Below are positions 1-9,181 of a stretch of DNA of 64,000 nt, one piece after another. How positions within the stretch are numbered: the first letter of the stretch is position 1; the number at the start of each line of letters is the position of its first letter. The notes under the pieces are model-generated. The model worked only from the letters and a program-made list of their open reading frames with translations. It did not search any database and had not been told where the DNA came from. The translations under genes and the position numbers were made by a program. Source of the DNA: Bordetella parapertussis (GTDB taxonomy: Bacteria > Acidobacteriota > Terriglobia > Bryobacterales > Bryobacteraceae); the NCBI GenBank assembly GCA_943328975.2, contig CALQCC020000019.1, positions 1-64,000 of the forward strand. Reading direction: 5' to 3'.

Positions 1-79
1 ACTCCGCCGCTGTGCGGCCCGCTTCCATCTGCTTCACCACTGTCAGGATCTGCTCATCGCTGAGCCTCTGCTTGGGCAT
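1..79 (-). mobile_element. IS3-family-like transposase OrfA, N-terminal fragment running off window edge
   Basis: Reverse strand reads MPKQRLSDEQILTVVKQMEAGRTAAE..., typical IS3/IS911 OrfA helix-turn-helix N-terminus; truncated by window start. Confidence 0.75.
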
Positions 80-130
80 CTGTTTTCCTCTTTCTTCGTC
101 CGAAATCGTATCTAACTTCGGACGGAAAAT

Positions 131-143
131 GGGGATCAGGTCA
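131..143. repeat. Putative IS terminal end (GGGGATCAGGTCA, i.e. TGACCTGATCCCC read inward)
   Basis: Sits between the transposase start and the point where homology-like VapC coding sequence begins; other IS end is outside the window. Confidence 0.35.
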
Positions 144-395
144 GAAGCAGTGTTTGGCGGCTGCTGCGCTCCGGAGTAGTTCAGCTCGCGGCCATCGAGC
201 ACGCGGAACTGCCTGCGATCCACGCCCTGATGTCGGGCTATGCGGATCGCCCCATGGATTTTGCCGATGCAACGCTGGTGTACCTCGCCAAGCGCGAGGG
301 CGCGGTGACCGTTTTCACGGTCGATCACGCGGATTTCTCTACATGCCGTATTGGGGGACACGCAGATTTCGGGTGCTCCCCGCCCAACCCCGAAG
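144..395 (+). pseudogene. PIN-domain (VapC-like) toxin remnant, 5' end missing and C-terminus frameshifted
   Basis: Frame 2 reads WRLLRSGVVQLAAIEHAELPAIHALMSGYADRPMDFADATLVYLAKREGAVTVFTVDHADFSTCRIGG then homology-like sequence continues in frame 1 as TRRFRVLPAQPRSE. Confidence 0.65.
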
Positions 396-413
396 TGAGT
401 TGCAGCGCAGCCT

Positions 414-914
414 TTACTGCTGGCCGGTTACAGCCAGAATCTCGATGGAGGTTTCTGCGGTCAGTGGCTGGGGCCCGGGCTTCGCTCGATTGACTTGAAG
501 AATGTAGGCCGTGAGGTTGACAGAAGTTCCTTCTGGTTCGTACTGTCCCGCAGCCAGTTTGATCCGGCTTGTCAGGTCTCGTGTTGTACGCGAGCCCCAC
601 ACCGCCATGAAGTTCCGGCCTGCGAGCGGCGGGATCTTTCCGGAATTTTGAATGGCGGTTTGCATGGCAGGCTCTAGAGAACTGAGCGCGGGAACTTCGT
701 CAGGTGCTCCAGTGCGCCCTGTCAGATTGACTGTATGGCAATATGCACAGGCCGCATCTTTATTGCCGCTTGTGCCACCCTTTTCCTGGAACGCCTTTCG
801 TCCCGCTTCGGCCTGAGCGGCGGTGAACACGCTGGGTGAGGGATTGTCCTGCGCGACTAGGCAGCTAACCCCAAGTACAACCGCTGCGGCCAACAGGCGT
901 CCATAGGACATCAT
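414..914 (-). CDS. Secreted c-type cytochrome-like protein (single CxxCH)
   Basis: Signal peptide-like N-terminus MMSYGRLLAAAVVLGVSCLVAQ and CAYCH motif. Confidence 0.7.
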   Translation of the reverse strand: MMSYGRLLAAAVVLGVSCLVAQDNPSPSVFTAAQAEAGRKAFQEKGGTSGNKDAACAYCHTVNLTGRTGAPDEVPALSSLEPAMQTAIQNSGKIPPLAGRNFMAVWGSRTTRDLTSRIKLAAGQYEPEGTSVNLTAYILQVNRAKPGPQPLTAETSIEILAVTGQQ

Positions 915-985
915 GTGCCAATAATACCTCACGGGCTGCCCCACCTTGCCGGACCCAGCCTGTTAAAGTAAAAGCATAGCCTCAC

Positions 986-3409
986 ATGATTACTTCCAAG
1001 GAAAAGTCAGATTCCCGCCGTTTACCGATGATGCCCATTCGGGACGTCGTCATTTTCCCGCACATGATGACGCCGTTCGTCGTGGGTCGGGAATCGAGCG
1101 TCCGCGCGCTGGAAGAGGCGCTGGCCGGAGACCGCAAGATTTTCCTGGCGACGCAGCATGACGCCAAGGTGGATGAGCCGCGTCCGGATGAAATTTTCTC
1201 GGTCGGCACCATCGCCAACATCGTGCAGAGCCTGCGCCAGTCCGACGGCAACATCAAGGTGCTCGTTGAAGGCGTGGAACGCGCCAAGCTGGTTTCGGTC
1301 AGCGAAGAAGAAGGCTACTTCAAGGCCACGGTCAAGACCTTCACCTACAAGGTGGAGACGGGTGCGCAGCTGGATGCGCTGATCGCGCGCGTGACTGGTC
1401 TGTTTGAGCAGTACGTGAAGCTGAGCCAGAACGTGAATTACGATTCGATGGTCGCCGCGGTGCGCGGGGACGATCCGGGTAAGCTGGCCGATACGGTCGG
1501 CGCCAACTTGCAGCTCTCGATTGAAGAGCGGCAGGACCTGCTGGAAATTTTCGATCCGATCGATCGGCTGACGCGTGTCGCCGAGATGTTGGACATTGAG
1601 ATTGAGAAGCTCAACGTCGATCGCACGGTGCAGGGTCGTGTGAAGCGCCAGATGGAAAAGGCGCAAAAAGAGTATTACCTCAACGAGAAGATCAAGGCCA
1701 TCCAAAAGGAACTGGGCCGCGGTGAGAAGAGCGAATTCGACGAACTGAAGAAGAAGATCGAAGCTGCGGGCATGACCAAGGACGCTCAGGAAAAGGCCAT
1801 GGCCGAACTGAAGCGCTTGGAGCAGATGCCGCCGATGTCGGCGGAATCCACTGTTTCGCGTAACTATCTCGACTGGTTGCTGGCGGTGCCATGGAAGAAG
1901 AAATCCAAGGAAGTCCGCGAACTGCCGTATGCGCAGGAAGTGCTGGAGAGCGATCACTATGGTCTCGAGAAGATCAAGGAACGTATCCTCGAATTCCTGG
2001 CCGTGCGCCAGTTGGTGAAGAATCCCAAGGGATCGATTCTGTGTTTCGTTGGACCTCCGGGCGTGGGTAAAACCTCGCTGGGGATGTCCATCGCCAAGGC
2101 CACGGGACGCAAGTTCGTGCGCATGTCGCTCGGTGGAGTGCGAGACGAAGCCGAGATCCGTGGGCATCGCCGTACGTACATCGGAGCACTGCCGGGCCAA
2201 GTCATCCAGATGATGAAAAAGGCCGGCGTGCGCAATCCTGTGTTCATGCTGGACGAGATCGATAAGATGTCGACCGACTTCCGCGGCGATCCTTCATCGG
2301 CGCTGCTGGAGGTGTTGGATCCGGCGCAGAACACCAGCTTCCAGGATCACTACCTGGATGTTGAGTACGACTTGAGCGAAGTGTTCTTCATTGCCACGGC
2401 GAACGTGTTGCACACGATTCCGGCGGCGTTGCAGGATCGCATGGAAGTGATCCGGCTGTCGGGTTATACCGAAGTCGAGAAGCTGGAAATCGCCAAGAAG
2501 TTCCTGGCGGACAAGCAGAAGAAAGAAACCGGCCTCACCGACAAACAGATCGAGTTCACCGACGAGGGTCTGAAGGAGTTGGTACAGCACTACACGCGCG
2601 AAGCGGGCGTTCGCAATTTGGAACGCGAAGTGGGCAACGTGTGCCGCAAGGTCGCACGCGCGGTGGTTACTGCGCAGGCCGATAAGAAGAAGGCTGCTCC
2701 CAAGGTGGTCATCACTCCGGCCAAGGTCAACGAGTTGCTGGGACCGCAGAAGTATCGCGAACAGGCCGCCGAGACCAAGAACGAAGTGGGCGCGGTTGTG
2801 GGCTTGGCCTGGACCGAAGTGGGCGGAACAATTCTGACCACCGAATGCGAAATCATGGAAGGGCGGGGCAAGCTCACGGCGACCGGTAAGTTGGGCGACG
2901 TGATGCAGGAATCCGCACAGGCCGCGCTGAGCTACATCCGGGCGCGCGCGCACATCTTCGGATTGCCGCGTGATTTCTATCGTCACCTGGATATCCACTT
3001 GCACGTTCCCGAGGGCGCGATCCCGAAGGACGGTCCGTCGGCTGGCATCACCATCGCGACCAGCATCACTAGCGCGCTGACCAGCATCCCGGTGAAGGCG
3101 AACATCGCTATGACCGGTGAAATTACGGTGCGTGGTAAGGTGCTCCCGATCGGTGGACTGAAGGAGAAGTTGCTGGCGGCGTATCGTCATGGTATCCGCG
3201 AAGTGATTCTGCCGAAGGACAACGAAAAGGATCTGCCGGACATTCCGGAGATGCTGCGCAAGGAAATGAAGATGCACTTCGTCAGTTCGATGGACGAAGT
3301 TCTTCCCTTGGCGCTGGAGCGCGAGATCGAAATGACGCCCATGACGGCGATGTTGTCGGCCGCTGACATTGTGGCCCGGTCGCGCGAAGACACCAAGGTT
3401 ACGCACTAA
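986..3409 (+). CDS. lon: ATP-dependent Lon protease
   Basis: 807 aa; [16 protein letters not shown]-domain, [15 protein letters not shown] Walker [14 protein letters not shown] catalytic Ser motif. Confidence 0.97.
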   Translation: MITSKEKSDSRRLPMMPIRDVVIFPHMMTPFVVGRESSVRALEEALAGDRKIFLATQHDAKVDEPRPDEIFSVGTIANIVQSLRQSDGNIKVLVEGVERAKLVSVSEEEGYFKATVKTFTYKVETGAQLDALIARVTGLFEQYVKLSQNVNYDSMVAAVRGDDPGKLADTVGANLQLSIEERQDLLEIFDPIDRLTRVAEMLDIEIEKLNVDRTVQGRVKRQMEKAQKEYYLNEKIKAIQKELGRGEKSEFDELKKKIEAAGMTKDAQEKAMAELKRLEQMPPMSAESTVSRNYLDWLLAVPWKKKSKEVRELPYAQEVLESDHYGLEKIKERILEFLAVRQLVKNPKGSILCFVGPPGVGKTSLGMSIAKATGRKFVRMSLGGVRDEAEIRGHRRTYIGALPGQVIQMMKKAGVRNPVFMLDEIDKMSTDFRGDPSSALLEVLDPAQNTSFQDHYLDVEYDLSEVFFIATANVLHTIPAALQDRMEVIRLSGYTEVEKLEIAKKFLADKQKKETGLTDKQIEFTDEGLKELVQHYTREAGVRNLEREVGNVCRKVARAVVTAQADKKKAAPKVVITPAKVNELLGPQKYREQAAETKNEVGAVVGLAWTEVGGTILTTECEIMEGRGKLTATGKLGDVMQESAQAALSYIRARAHIFGLPRDFYRHLDIHLHVPEGAIPKDGPSAGITIATSITSALTSIPVKANIAMTGEITVRGKVLPIGGLKEKLLAAYRHGIREVILPKDNEKDLPDIPEMLRKEMKMHFVSSMDEVLPLALEREIEMTPMTAMLSAADIVARSREDTKVTH

Positions 3410-3424
3410 ACTTGCTCGGTGTAT

Positions 3425-3451
3425 CATGGACCTCTGAATAGGAGGTCCATG
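3425..3451 (+). promoter_or_regulatory. Perfect 10-bp hairpin containing SD and ATG of the downstream gene
   Basis: CATGGACCTC-TGAATAG-GAGGTCCATG; AGGAGG at 3440-3445 and ATG at 3449-3451 lie in loop/3' stem. Confidence 0.7.
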
Positions 3452-4819
3452 ACCCATTCTCAAGTGACTGTTGCCGGTGCGGTGCTGGTCGCCGCATCGG
3501 CAATTCTTTTTGCGGCACCGTCCGTCTATCCCACGGGCGTTACGATTTTCGATCCAGCGAAGACGTGGAACGGGCACACCGTGCTCTCGCCGCTGGGCAC
3601 CCAGGCCGCGATTGTGATCGACATGAATGGCAACGTGGTCAAGCAATGGGACGGGTACGTCAATTCCGCAGGTGGTCCGGCGCGCGTGCTGCCGGGTGGC
3701 GTCATCGTTGCGGCGACCGGAGCGAATCCTCCGCGTCAGGAATCGTTGGCACTCGAACAGCGCGATTTCGCTGGCAAAGTTCTGTGGCGTTTCGATCACA
3801 ACGAACAAATCAAGGGCAGCGACGGCAATATGACGTGGGCATTGCGGCAGCACCATGACTGGCAACGCGAGGATTTTCCCGCAGGGTATTACTCGCCGCA
3901 GGCCACGCCTTCCGCCAGTCAAGTGGGCAAGACGTTGGTCCTGACGCATACGAACCACGTACAAGCCAAGATCGCTGCGAATGTGACACTGGAAGATGAC
4001 CGCATCCTCGAAGTTTCCGCGGACGGGAAGATCCTGTGGGAGTGGACGGCTAGCGATCATCTGGACGGATTTCATTTCAGCGCGGACGCTCGCGACGCCA
4101 TGGCGTCTGGGGCGGGCGCAAACGCGGCGCGCGGATCGTTCGATTGGTTGCACCTTAACTCGGCGACCTACGTTGGTCCGAACCGTTGGTTCGATGCGGG
4201 CGACCGGCGCTTTGCTCCGGAGAACGTGATCGTGAGTAGCCGCGAAGCGTCGTTGGTGTCGATCATCGCTCGCTATGGTTCCATCGTGTGGCAGATCGGG
4301 CCGGACTTCAATGCCTCCCCTGAGTTGCGCGCGATACGCCAAATTATCGGGCAGCATCACGCGCATCTCATCCCGAAAGGATTGCCCGGAGCGGGCAACC
4401 TCATGATCTTCGACAACGGCGGCCCCAGTGGTTACGGCAAGCCGAACGGGGCCGCTCCCAACGGACAACAAGTTTATGCGCGGCCCACGTCGCGCGTGCT
4501 GGAGATCGATCCGGTGACGCTCAAGTTGGTGTGGTCCTACACCTCGCCTACATTCTTTGCGACCAACATCAGCGGCGCGCAACGCTTGCAAAACGGCAAT
4601 ACGCTGATCACGGAAGGGCCGAGTGGAAGGGTGTTTGAGGTGACCAACGATGGGACGATCGTGTGGGAATACGTTTACCCCGCGTTCACCACAGCGGCCC
4701 GTCCGACGAACTCCGTCTATCGAGCGTACAGGCTGCCGTACGAATGGATCCCGCAGTTGACGCGTCCAACGGAGCAGGCGGTGAAGCCGCCCGCTGCTGG
4801 GCAGTACCGGGTGCCGTAA
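3449..4819 (+). CDS. Arylsulfotransferase (ASST)-like secreted protein
   Basis: GVTIFDPAKTWNGHTVLSPLGTQAAIVIDMNGNVVKQWDG and HHDWQRE / HHAHLIPKGLPGAGNLMIFDNGG pattern of ASST beta-propeller proteins; signal peptide. Confidence 0.75.
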   Translation: MTHSQVTVAGAVLVAASAILFAAPSVYPTGVTIFDPAKTWNGHTVLSPLGTQAAIVIDMNGNVVKQWDGYVNSAGGPARVLPGGVIVAATGANPPRQESLALEQRDFAGKVLWRFDHNEQIKGSDGNMTWALRQHHDWQREDFPAGYYSPQATPSASQVGKTLVLTHTNHVQAKIAANVTLEDDRILEVSADGKILWEWTASDHLDGFHFSADARDAMASGAGANAARGSFDWLHLNSATYVGPNRWFDAGDRRFAPENVIVSSREASLVSIIARYGSIVWQIGPDFNASPELRAIRQIIGQHHAHLIPKGLPGAGNLMIFDNGGPSGYGKPNGAAPNGQQVYARPTSRVLEIDPVTLKLVWSYTSPTFFATNISGAQRLQNGNTLITEGPSGRVFEVTNDGTIVWEYVYPAFTTAARPTNSVYRAYRLPYEWIPQLTRPTEQAVKPPAAGQYRVP

Positions 4820-4932
4820 TACAAATCGTGGCGCGTTCTCTTACGCGCAATGCCGAAAGAGGGTAGACTGGTAATAGGCACGGTAACCGCGCCGCCCACC
4901 TAGTCGTTTCGAAGACCACTCCAACCCAACTC

Positions 4933-5520
4933 ATGTCCGCAAGGTTTATACTAAGTGCAGTCAGCCCGGGACAGTTTCCAATCCCGGCCGAGCCCGAGAT
5001 TGCGTTTTTGGGCCGCAGCAACGTTGGGAAGTCCAGCTTGCTGAATGCTCTGATTGGGGCGAGCAAGGCTGGCGACGGCGATACAGCCAAGGTCAGCAGT
5101 TGGCCGGGCCGGACGCAGGCCATCAATTTCTACCAGATCGATGGCGGGTTCCGTTTTGTGGACCTTCCAGGATATGGATACGCAAAAGTCCCCAAAGCCA
5201 TCACCGCCAACTGGCAGGCTCTTATTGAGAGCTACCTGATTGGGCGGAGTGCGCTGAAGCTGGCGATTCTGTTGGTGGATTCGCGGCGGGGCTGGATGCC
5301 GAAAGATGTGGAGCTGCGGGAGTGGTTGGAAGAGCACCAGCAGCCGTACATAGTAGTTGTTACAAAAGTAGACAAACTGAAGTCGCATAAAGAGCGACAT
5401 CAGAGCCAGGCGGCGCTTCGCAAGGATTATAGCGGAGAGTTGCTCGAGTGCTCGGCCGTTACGGGCCGGGGAGTGAGGGAAATTTGGCAAGCGATCACGA
5501 CGAAATCAAAGACTCCGTAA
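4933..5520 (+). CDS. ysxC: Ribosome biogenesis GTP-binding protein YsxC/EngB
   Basis: [19 protein letters not shown]1, [12 protein letters not shown]3, VTKVDKL G4. Confidence 0.93.
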   Translation: MSARFILSAVSPGQFPIPAEPEIAFLGRSNVGKSSLLNALIGASKAGDGDTAKVSSWPGRTQAINFYQIDGGFRFVDLPGYGYAKVPKAITANWQALIESYLIGRSALKLAILLVDSRRGWMPKDVELREWLEEHQQPYIVVVTKVDKLKSHKERHQSQAALRKDYSGELLECSAVTGRGVREIWQAITTKSKTP

Positions 5521-7121
5521 ACGCCGGACAGGTTCCGGAAGAAGCGGCTCCCAAGGTCGAAAAAGAAGTGAAGCCGAAGGCCCACAAGCCGAAGGCGGAA
5601 GCGGCTCCGGCTGCTGAAGCGAAGCCGGAAGTGGTAGCGGCGCCTGTCGAGACGAAGGCTGAAGCTCCTCCCGCTGCGGCTCCCGTGGCACCGCCACAGG
5701 CTGTGGCTCCGGTTGCGGCTCCTCCGGCCGCAGCACCGTCGGCGGCACAAGCTCCCGCTGCACAACAGGCGGCTCCGCCGACCTCGAATCCTCCGGCTGG
5801 CGCTCCTCAGGGACGCATGTTCAGCGGTGGACGGCGTCGCGCCCAGGGCAATCAAGGCAAGAACACTGGAGCGCTGGACCTTGTCGAACTCAAGGATATG
5901 GGCATCCAGGAGTTGAACGAGATTGCCAAGAATCAAGGCGTGCAGAACTACGCCGGCGTGCGCAAACAGGAACTGATTTTCAAGATCCTGCAGGGGCAAG
6001 CCGAAAAGAGTGGACTGATCTTCTCCGAAGGTGTGCTCGAATGTTTGCCGGATGGCTTCGGCTTCCTGCGCGCACCGGAGTACAACTATCTGCCGGGTCC
6101 CGATGACGTGTACGTCTCGCCGTCGCAGATCCGCCGTTTCGATCTGCGCACTGGCGACACCGTCAGCGGCCAGATCCGCCCGCCCAAGGAAGGCGAGCGT
6201 TACTTCGCGCTGATCAAGGTTGACGCGATCAACTTTGAACCGCCAGAGGAAGCCCGCAACAAGATCTTCTTCGACAACCTGACTCCGCTCTATCCGCAGC
6301 AGCGGCTGAAGATGGAGACGACGAAGGACAATTACTCCGGCCGCGTGATGGACCTGCTGACTCCGATCGGCAAGGGACAGCGTGGATTGATTGTGGCTGC
6401 GCCGCGTACCGGCAAAACGATGTTGTTGCAGAACATCGCCAACTCCATCACGTTCAATCATCCGGAAGTCAGCTTGATCGTGTTGCTGATCGACGAACGT
6501 CCGGAAGAAGTCACGGACATGCAGCGCTCCGTGCGCGGCGAAGTGATCAGTTCCACCTTCGACGAACCGGCCTCGCGTCACGTGCAAGTGGCCGAGATGG
6601 TGATCGAAAAGGCCAAGCGGTTGGTGGAGCATAAGAAGGACGTCGTCATTCTGCTCGATTCCATCACGCGTTTGGCGCGCGCTTATAATACCGTGGTCCC
6701 GCCGTCGGGCAAGGTGCTCTCTGGCGGTGTCGATTCGAACGCGCTGCAGCGCCCCAAGCGGTTTTTCGGCGCGGCACGCAACATTGAAGAGGGTGGGTCG
6801 TTGACCATCGTCGCTTCGGCGCTGGTGGATACGGGCAGCCGTATGGACGACGTTATCTTTGAAGAATTCAAGGGTACGGGCAACATGGAAATCCATCTGG
6901 ATCGCAAGCTGATGGACAAGCGTGTGTTCCCGGCCATCGATATCTCGAAGTCCGGCACGCGTAAGGAAGAGTTGCTACTGCCGAAGGAAGAGATCAATCG
7001 CGTGTGGGTGCTGCGCAAGGTGCTGAACCCGCTCTCGCCGAGTGAGAGCATGGAGCTGTTGATCGACAAGTTGTCGAAGACTGCTAGTAACGCTCAGTTC
7101 TTGTCGGCTATGAACGGGTAA
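5484..7121 (+). CDS. rho: Transcription termination factor Rho with Ala/Pro/Lys-rich N-terminal extension
   Basis: [56 protein letters not shown]; exact start uncertain (ORF opens at 5448, TTG at 5484), overlaps ysxC 3' end. Confidence 0.95.
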   Translation: MASDHDEIKDSVNAGQVPEEAAPKVEKEVKPKAHKPKAEAAPAAEAKPEVVAAPVETKAEAPPAAAPVAPPQAVAPVAAPPAAAPSAAQAPAAQQAAPPTSNPPAGAPQGRMFSGGRRRAQGNQGKNTGALDLVELKDMGIQELNEIAKNQGVQNYAGVRKQELIFKILQGQAEKSGLIFSEGVLECLPDGFGFLRAPEYNYLPGPDDVYVSPSQIRRFDLRTGDTVSGQIRPPKEGERYFALIKVDAINFEPPEEARNKIFFDNLTPLYPQQRLKMETTKDNYSGRVMDLLTPIGKGQRGLIVAAPRTGKTMLLQNIANSITFNHPEVSLIVLLIDERPEEVTDMQRSVRGEVISSTFDEPASRHVQVAEMVIEKAKRLVEHKKDVVILLDSITRLARAYNTVVPPSGKVLSGGVDSNALQRPKRFFGAARNIEEGGSLTIVASALVDTGSRMDDVIFEEFKGTGNMEIHLDRKLMDKRVFPAIDISKSGTRKEELLLPKEEINRVWVLRKVLNPLSPSESMELLIDKLSKTASNAQFLSAMNG

Positions 7122-7151
7122 GACGAAGACAGTTTCACGCTAAGCCCGCAA

Positions 7152-7194
7152 AGGCCGCTGAGGATCGGAGACGATGCTTGGCGGCTTTTGTGTT
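7152..7194 (+). terminator. Candidate intrinsic terminator downstream of rho
   Basis: AAAGGCCGC...GCGGCTTTTGTGTTTT imperfect stem followed by T-rich tract. Confidence 0.4.
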
Positions 7195-7238
7195 TTGGGC
7201 GAGACTCGTTGCCGGTGAACGGGGTAAGATAGAGCGCT

Positions 7239-7724
7239 ATGGAATGCCCCCATTGCCGCCTGTTCAGCCCGCCCGGAGCCCTGCGCTGTGACTGCGGCTA
7301 TGATTTCGCCAGCCAGAGTATGCAGGGGGCGCCGCTGAGGTTAGCCTCGCTTAGCGCGCGCTTCATCGGACAGATTCTCGATGGGCTGGTGGCCTTTATG
7401 ATTTTCTTCGTGCCTACTCTGGCTTTCAGATTTCTTGGTGCACCTGCCATTCTGAGCTGGTTTCCCGTGATGTGTCTCATTCTGGCCATACTGTACTTGC
7501 TGTTCTCCGATGGTTTTAGTAACGGACAGAGCTACGGGAAGCGTGTCGTAAAAACGGCTGTGGTGGACGCAGCCACCGGTCTTCCGTGCACGTTCGGCAA
7601 ATCGTTCCTTAGAAACCTGCTGCTGGACTTTTTGGGCCCGATCGACTGGATCTTTGTGTTTGGGGCGAAACGACAACGCCTTGGAGACAAAGCTGCGAAC
7701 ACAATTGTTATAGATCTGAGTTGA
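7239..7724 (+). CDS. RDD-family membrane protein with N-terminal zinc ribbon
   Basis: MECPHCRLFSPPGALRCDCGYDF then RLASLSARFIGQILDGLVAFMIFF...GQSYGKRVVKTAVVD RDD signature. Confidence 0.75.
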   Translation: MECPHCRLFSPPGALRCDCGYDFASQSMQGAPLRLASLSARFIGQILDGLVAFMIFFVPTLAFRFLGAPAILSWFPVMCLILAILYLLFSDGFSNGQSYGKRVVKTAVVDAATGLPCTFGKSFLRNLLLDFLGPIDWIFVFGAKRQRLGDKAANTIVIDLS

Positions 7725-7777
7725 TCGCAGAGCGGACAATTGGCGGTCCCTGCGGCTTTGCGAGAGAATAGTTGCCG

Positions 7778-9070
7778 GTGAGGCTCCTCGTTATTTTTGC
7801 CGTGTGCGCGATTTCCGCCGTCGCAGCGGACCGTGTTGCCACGCTTTACGACGCGATTCGCGGGGTGCTGCAGCAGTTGGCTCCTGCGGAACTCAAGACT
7901 GCGGACGCGCGGGCTTTCAACGCTTGGTCGCGGGAGAAGGATCTGGCGATCCGGGCTCGGCTGGAGCAGGGCGATGTGGATTCGATGGTGAATCTGCTGC
8001 TGTTCGGGACCACGTTCACTTCGCAGCCTCGGATGACCGTTGACAATTTGGGGGCGGAGACGCGGGCGGGGTTGCTGCGGGCTCGGCTGGACGATTTGTT
8101 GAGGGGGCTCGCGAAGCCGGGGGACAATGAGCGGATGGTGTTTTTGCGGACCTTGCTGAGCAACAAGGGATACGAGGGTGGGTCGGCGGGTCCGTTCATC
8201 CTGGAGAATTTACAGCGGGTGTTGAAGGAAAAGGTCGCGATCGCTCAACGGATTGAGGCTACGCCCGACAGTTCGAGCGTGTTTAGCAATCGCGGGGTTT
8301 CGCTGGACACGACGATTCTGCCGAACTACGGGATCGATGCGGCGCTGCGGGAGTTGAAGGCTCGGGGGCTGGTGCGGGCGGGTCAAGTTACGCGGGCGGC
8401 GATTGTGGGGCCGGGGCTGGATTTTATCGATAAGGAGTCGGGGTTCGACTACTATCCGCAGCAGACGCTGCAGCCGTTTGCGGTGCATGATTCGCTGAAG
8501 CGGCTGGGGCTGATCGGGGCTGGTCCTCAGATCACGATTTTGGATATCAGTCCGCGGGTGCTGGAGCATGTGCAGGCGGCGCGGGCCCGGTCGGCGAAGG
8601 GGCAGGCTTACTCGATCCAGTTGCCGCGTAATGCGGGGGCGGCGTGGACTGCGGCGGCGCTGGACTACTGGGGGACGTTTGGGGCGGGGCTGGCAGAGCC
8701 GGTCGCGGCGGTGGCTACGCCGGGCAGTCTGAAGAACGTCGAGACTCGGGCGGTGCGGTTTCCCGCGTCGGCGGTGCTGGCTCTGGATTCGGCGGACGTG
8801 AATATCGTGGGGCAGCGGTTGGCGCTGAAGGCGTCGGAGAAGTTCGACCTGGTGGTGGCCACGAATATCCTGGTGTATTACGATCCGTTCGAACAGGCGC
8901 TGGCGCTGGCCAATATTGCTGCGATGCTCAAACCTGGCGGGTTTCTGCTTACGAATGATCAACTTCCGGAGGTGCCGTCGGTCCCGATGCGGGCAGTGGG
9001 GCACACGACGGTGGTGTATTCGGAGAAGCCTCGGACAGGGGATGCGGTGTTCTGGTACCAGCGGCAGTAG
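7778..9070 (+). CDS. SAM-dependent methyltransferase-like protein with N-terminal signal peptide
   Basis: VRLLVIFAVCAISAVAA leader; ITILDISPRVLEH and FDLVVATNILVYYDPFEQALALANIAAMLKPGGFLLTND resemble Rossmann methyltransferase/CheR motifs. Confidence 0.6.
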   Translation: MRLLVIFAVCAISAVAADRVATLYDAIRGVLQQLAPAELKTADARAFNAWSREKDLAIRARLEQGDVDSMVNLLLFGTTFTSQPRMTVDNLGAETRAGLLRARLDDLLRGLAKPGDNERMVFLRTLLSNKGYEGGSAGPFILENLQRVLKEKVAIAQRIEATPDSSSVFSNRGVSLDTTILPNYGIDAALRELKARGLVRAGQVTRAAIVGPGLDFIDKESGFDYYPQQTLQPFAVHDSLKRLGLIGAGPQITILDISPRVLEHVQAARARSAKGQAYSIQLPRNAGAAWTAAALDYWGTFGAGLAEPVAAVATPGSLKNVETRAVRFPASAVLALDSADVNIVGQRLALKASEKFDLVVATNILVYYDPFEQALALANIAAMLKPGGFLLTNDQLPEVPSVPMRAVGHTTVVYSEKPRTGDAVFWYQRQ

Positions 9071-9084
9071 AGTTTAGGAGTTAA

Positions 9085-9097
9085 GGTGTCTGACACC
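9085..9097. repeat. Short palindrome GGTGTCTGACACC
   Basis: Perfect 6-bp inverted repeat with 1-nt centre in the intergenic region. Confidence 0.5.
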
Positions 9098-9127
9098 AAA
9101 ACTATCTTGCCTCAAGGACTAAAGTGG

Positions 9128-9176
9128 GGGCCTTAGTCGGTCGATCTGTTTAGCTCAGATCGGTGTATTGAGGCCC
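9128..9176 (+). promoter_or_regulatory. Two-tier hairpin immediately upstream of the TPR gene
   Basis: Inner CGATCTG(9142-9148)/CAGATCG(9156-9162) perfect; outer GGGCCTTA(9128-9135)/TTGAGGCC-C region (9169-9176) near-perfect. Confidence 0.5.
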
Positions 9177-9181
9177 GTGTC

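Noticed and set aside
1022-2200. 392-aa minus ORF antisense to lon
   Set aside because: Shadow ORF of lon.
2294-4591. 765-aa minus ORF antisense to lon/ASST
   Set aside because: Arg/His-rich, no family motifs, fully overlaps strongly supported plus-strand genes; typical GC-rich antisense artefact.
5427-6896. 489-aa minus ORF antisense to rho
   Set aside because: No motifs; antisense artefact of the Ala/Pro-rich and core rho coding sequence.
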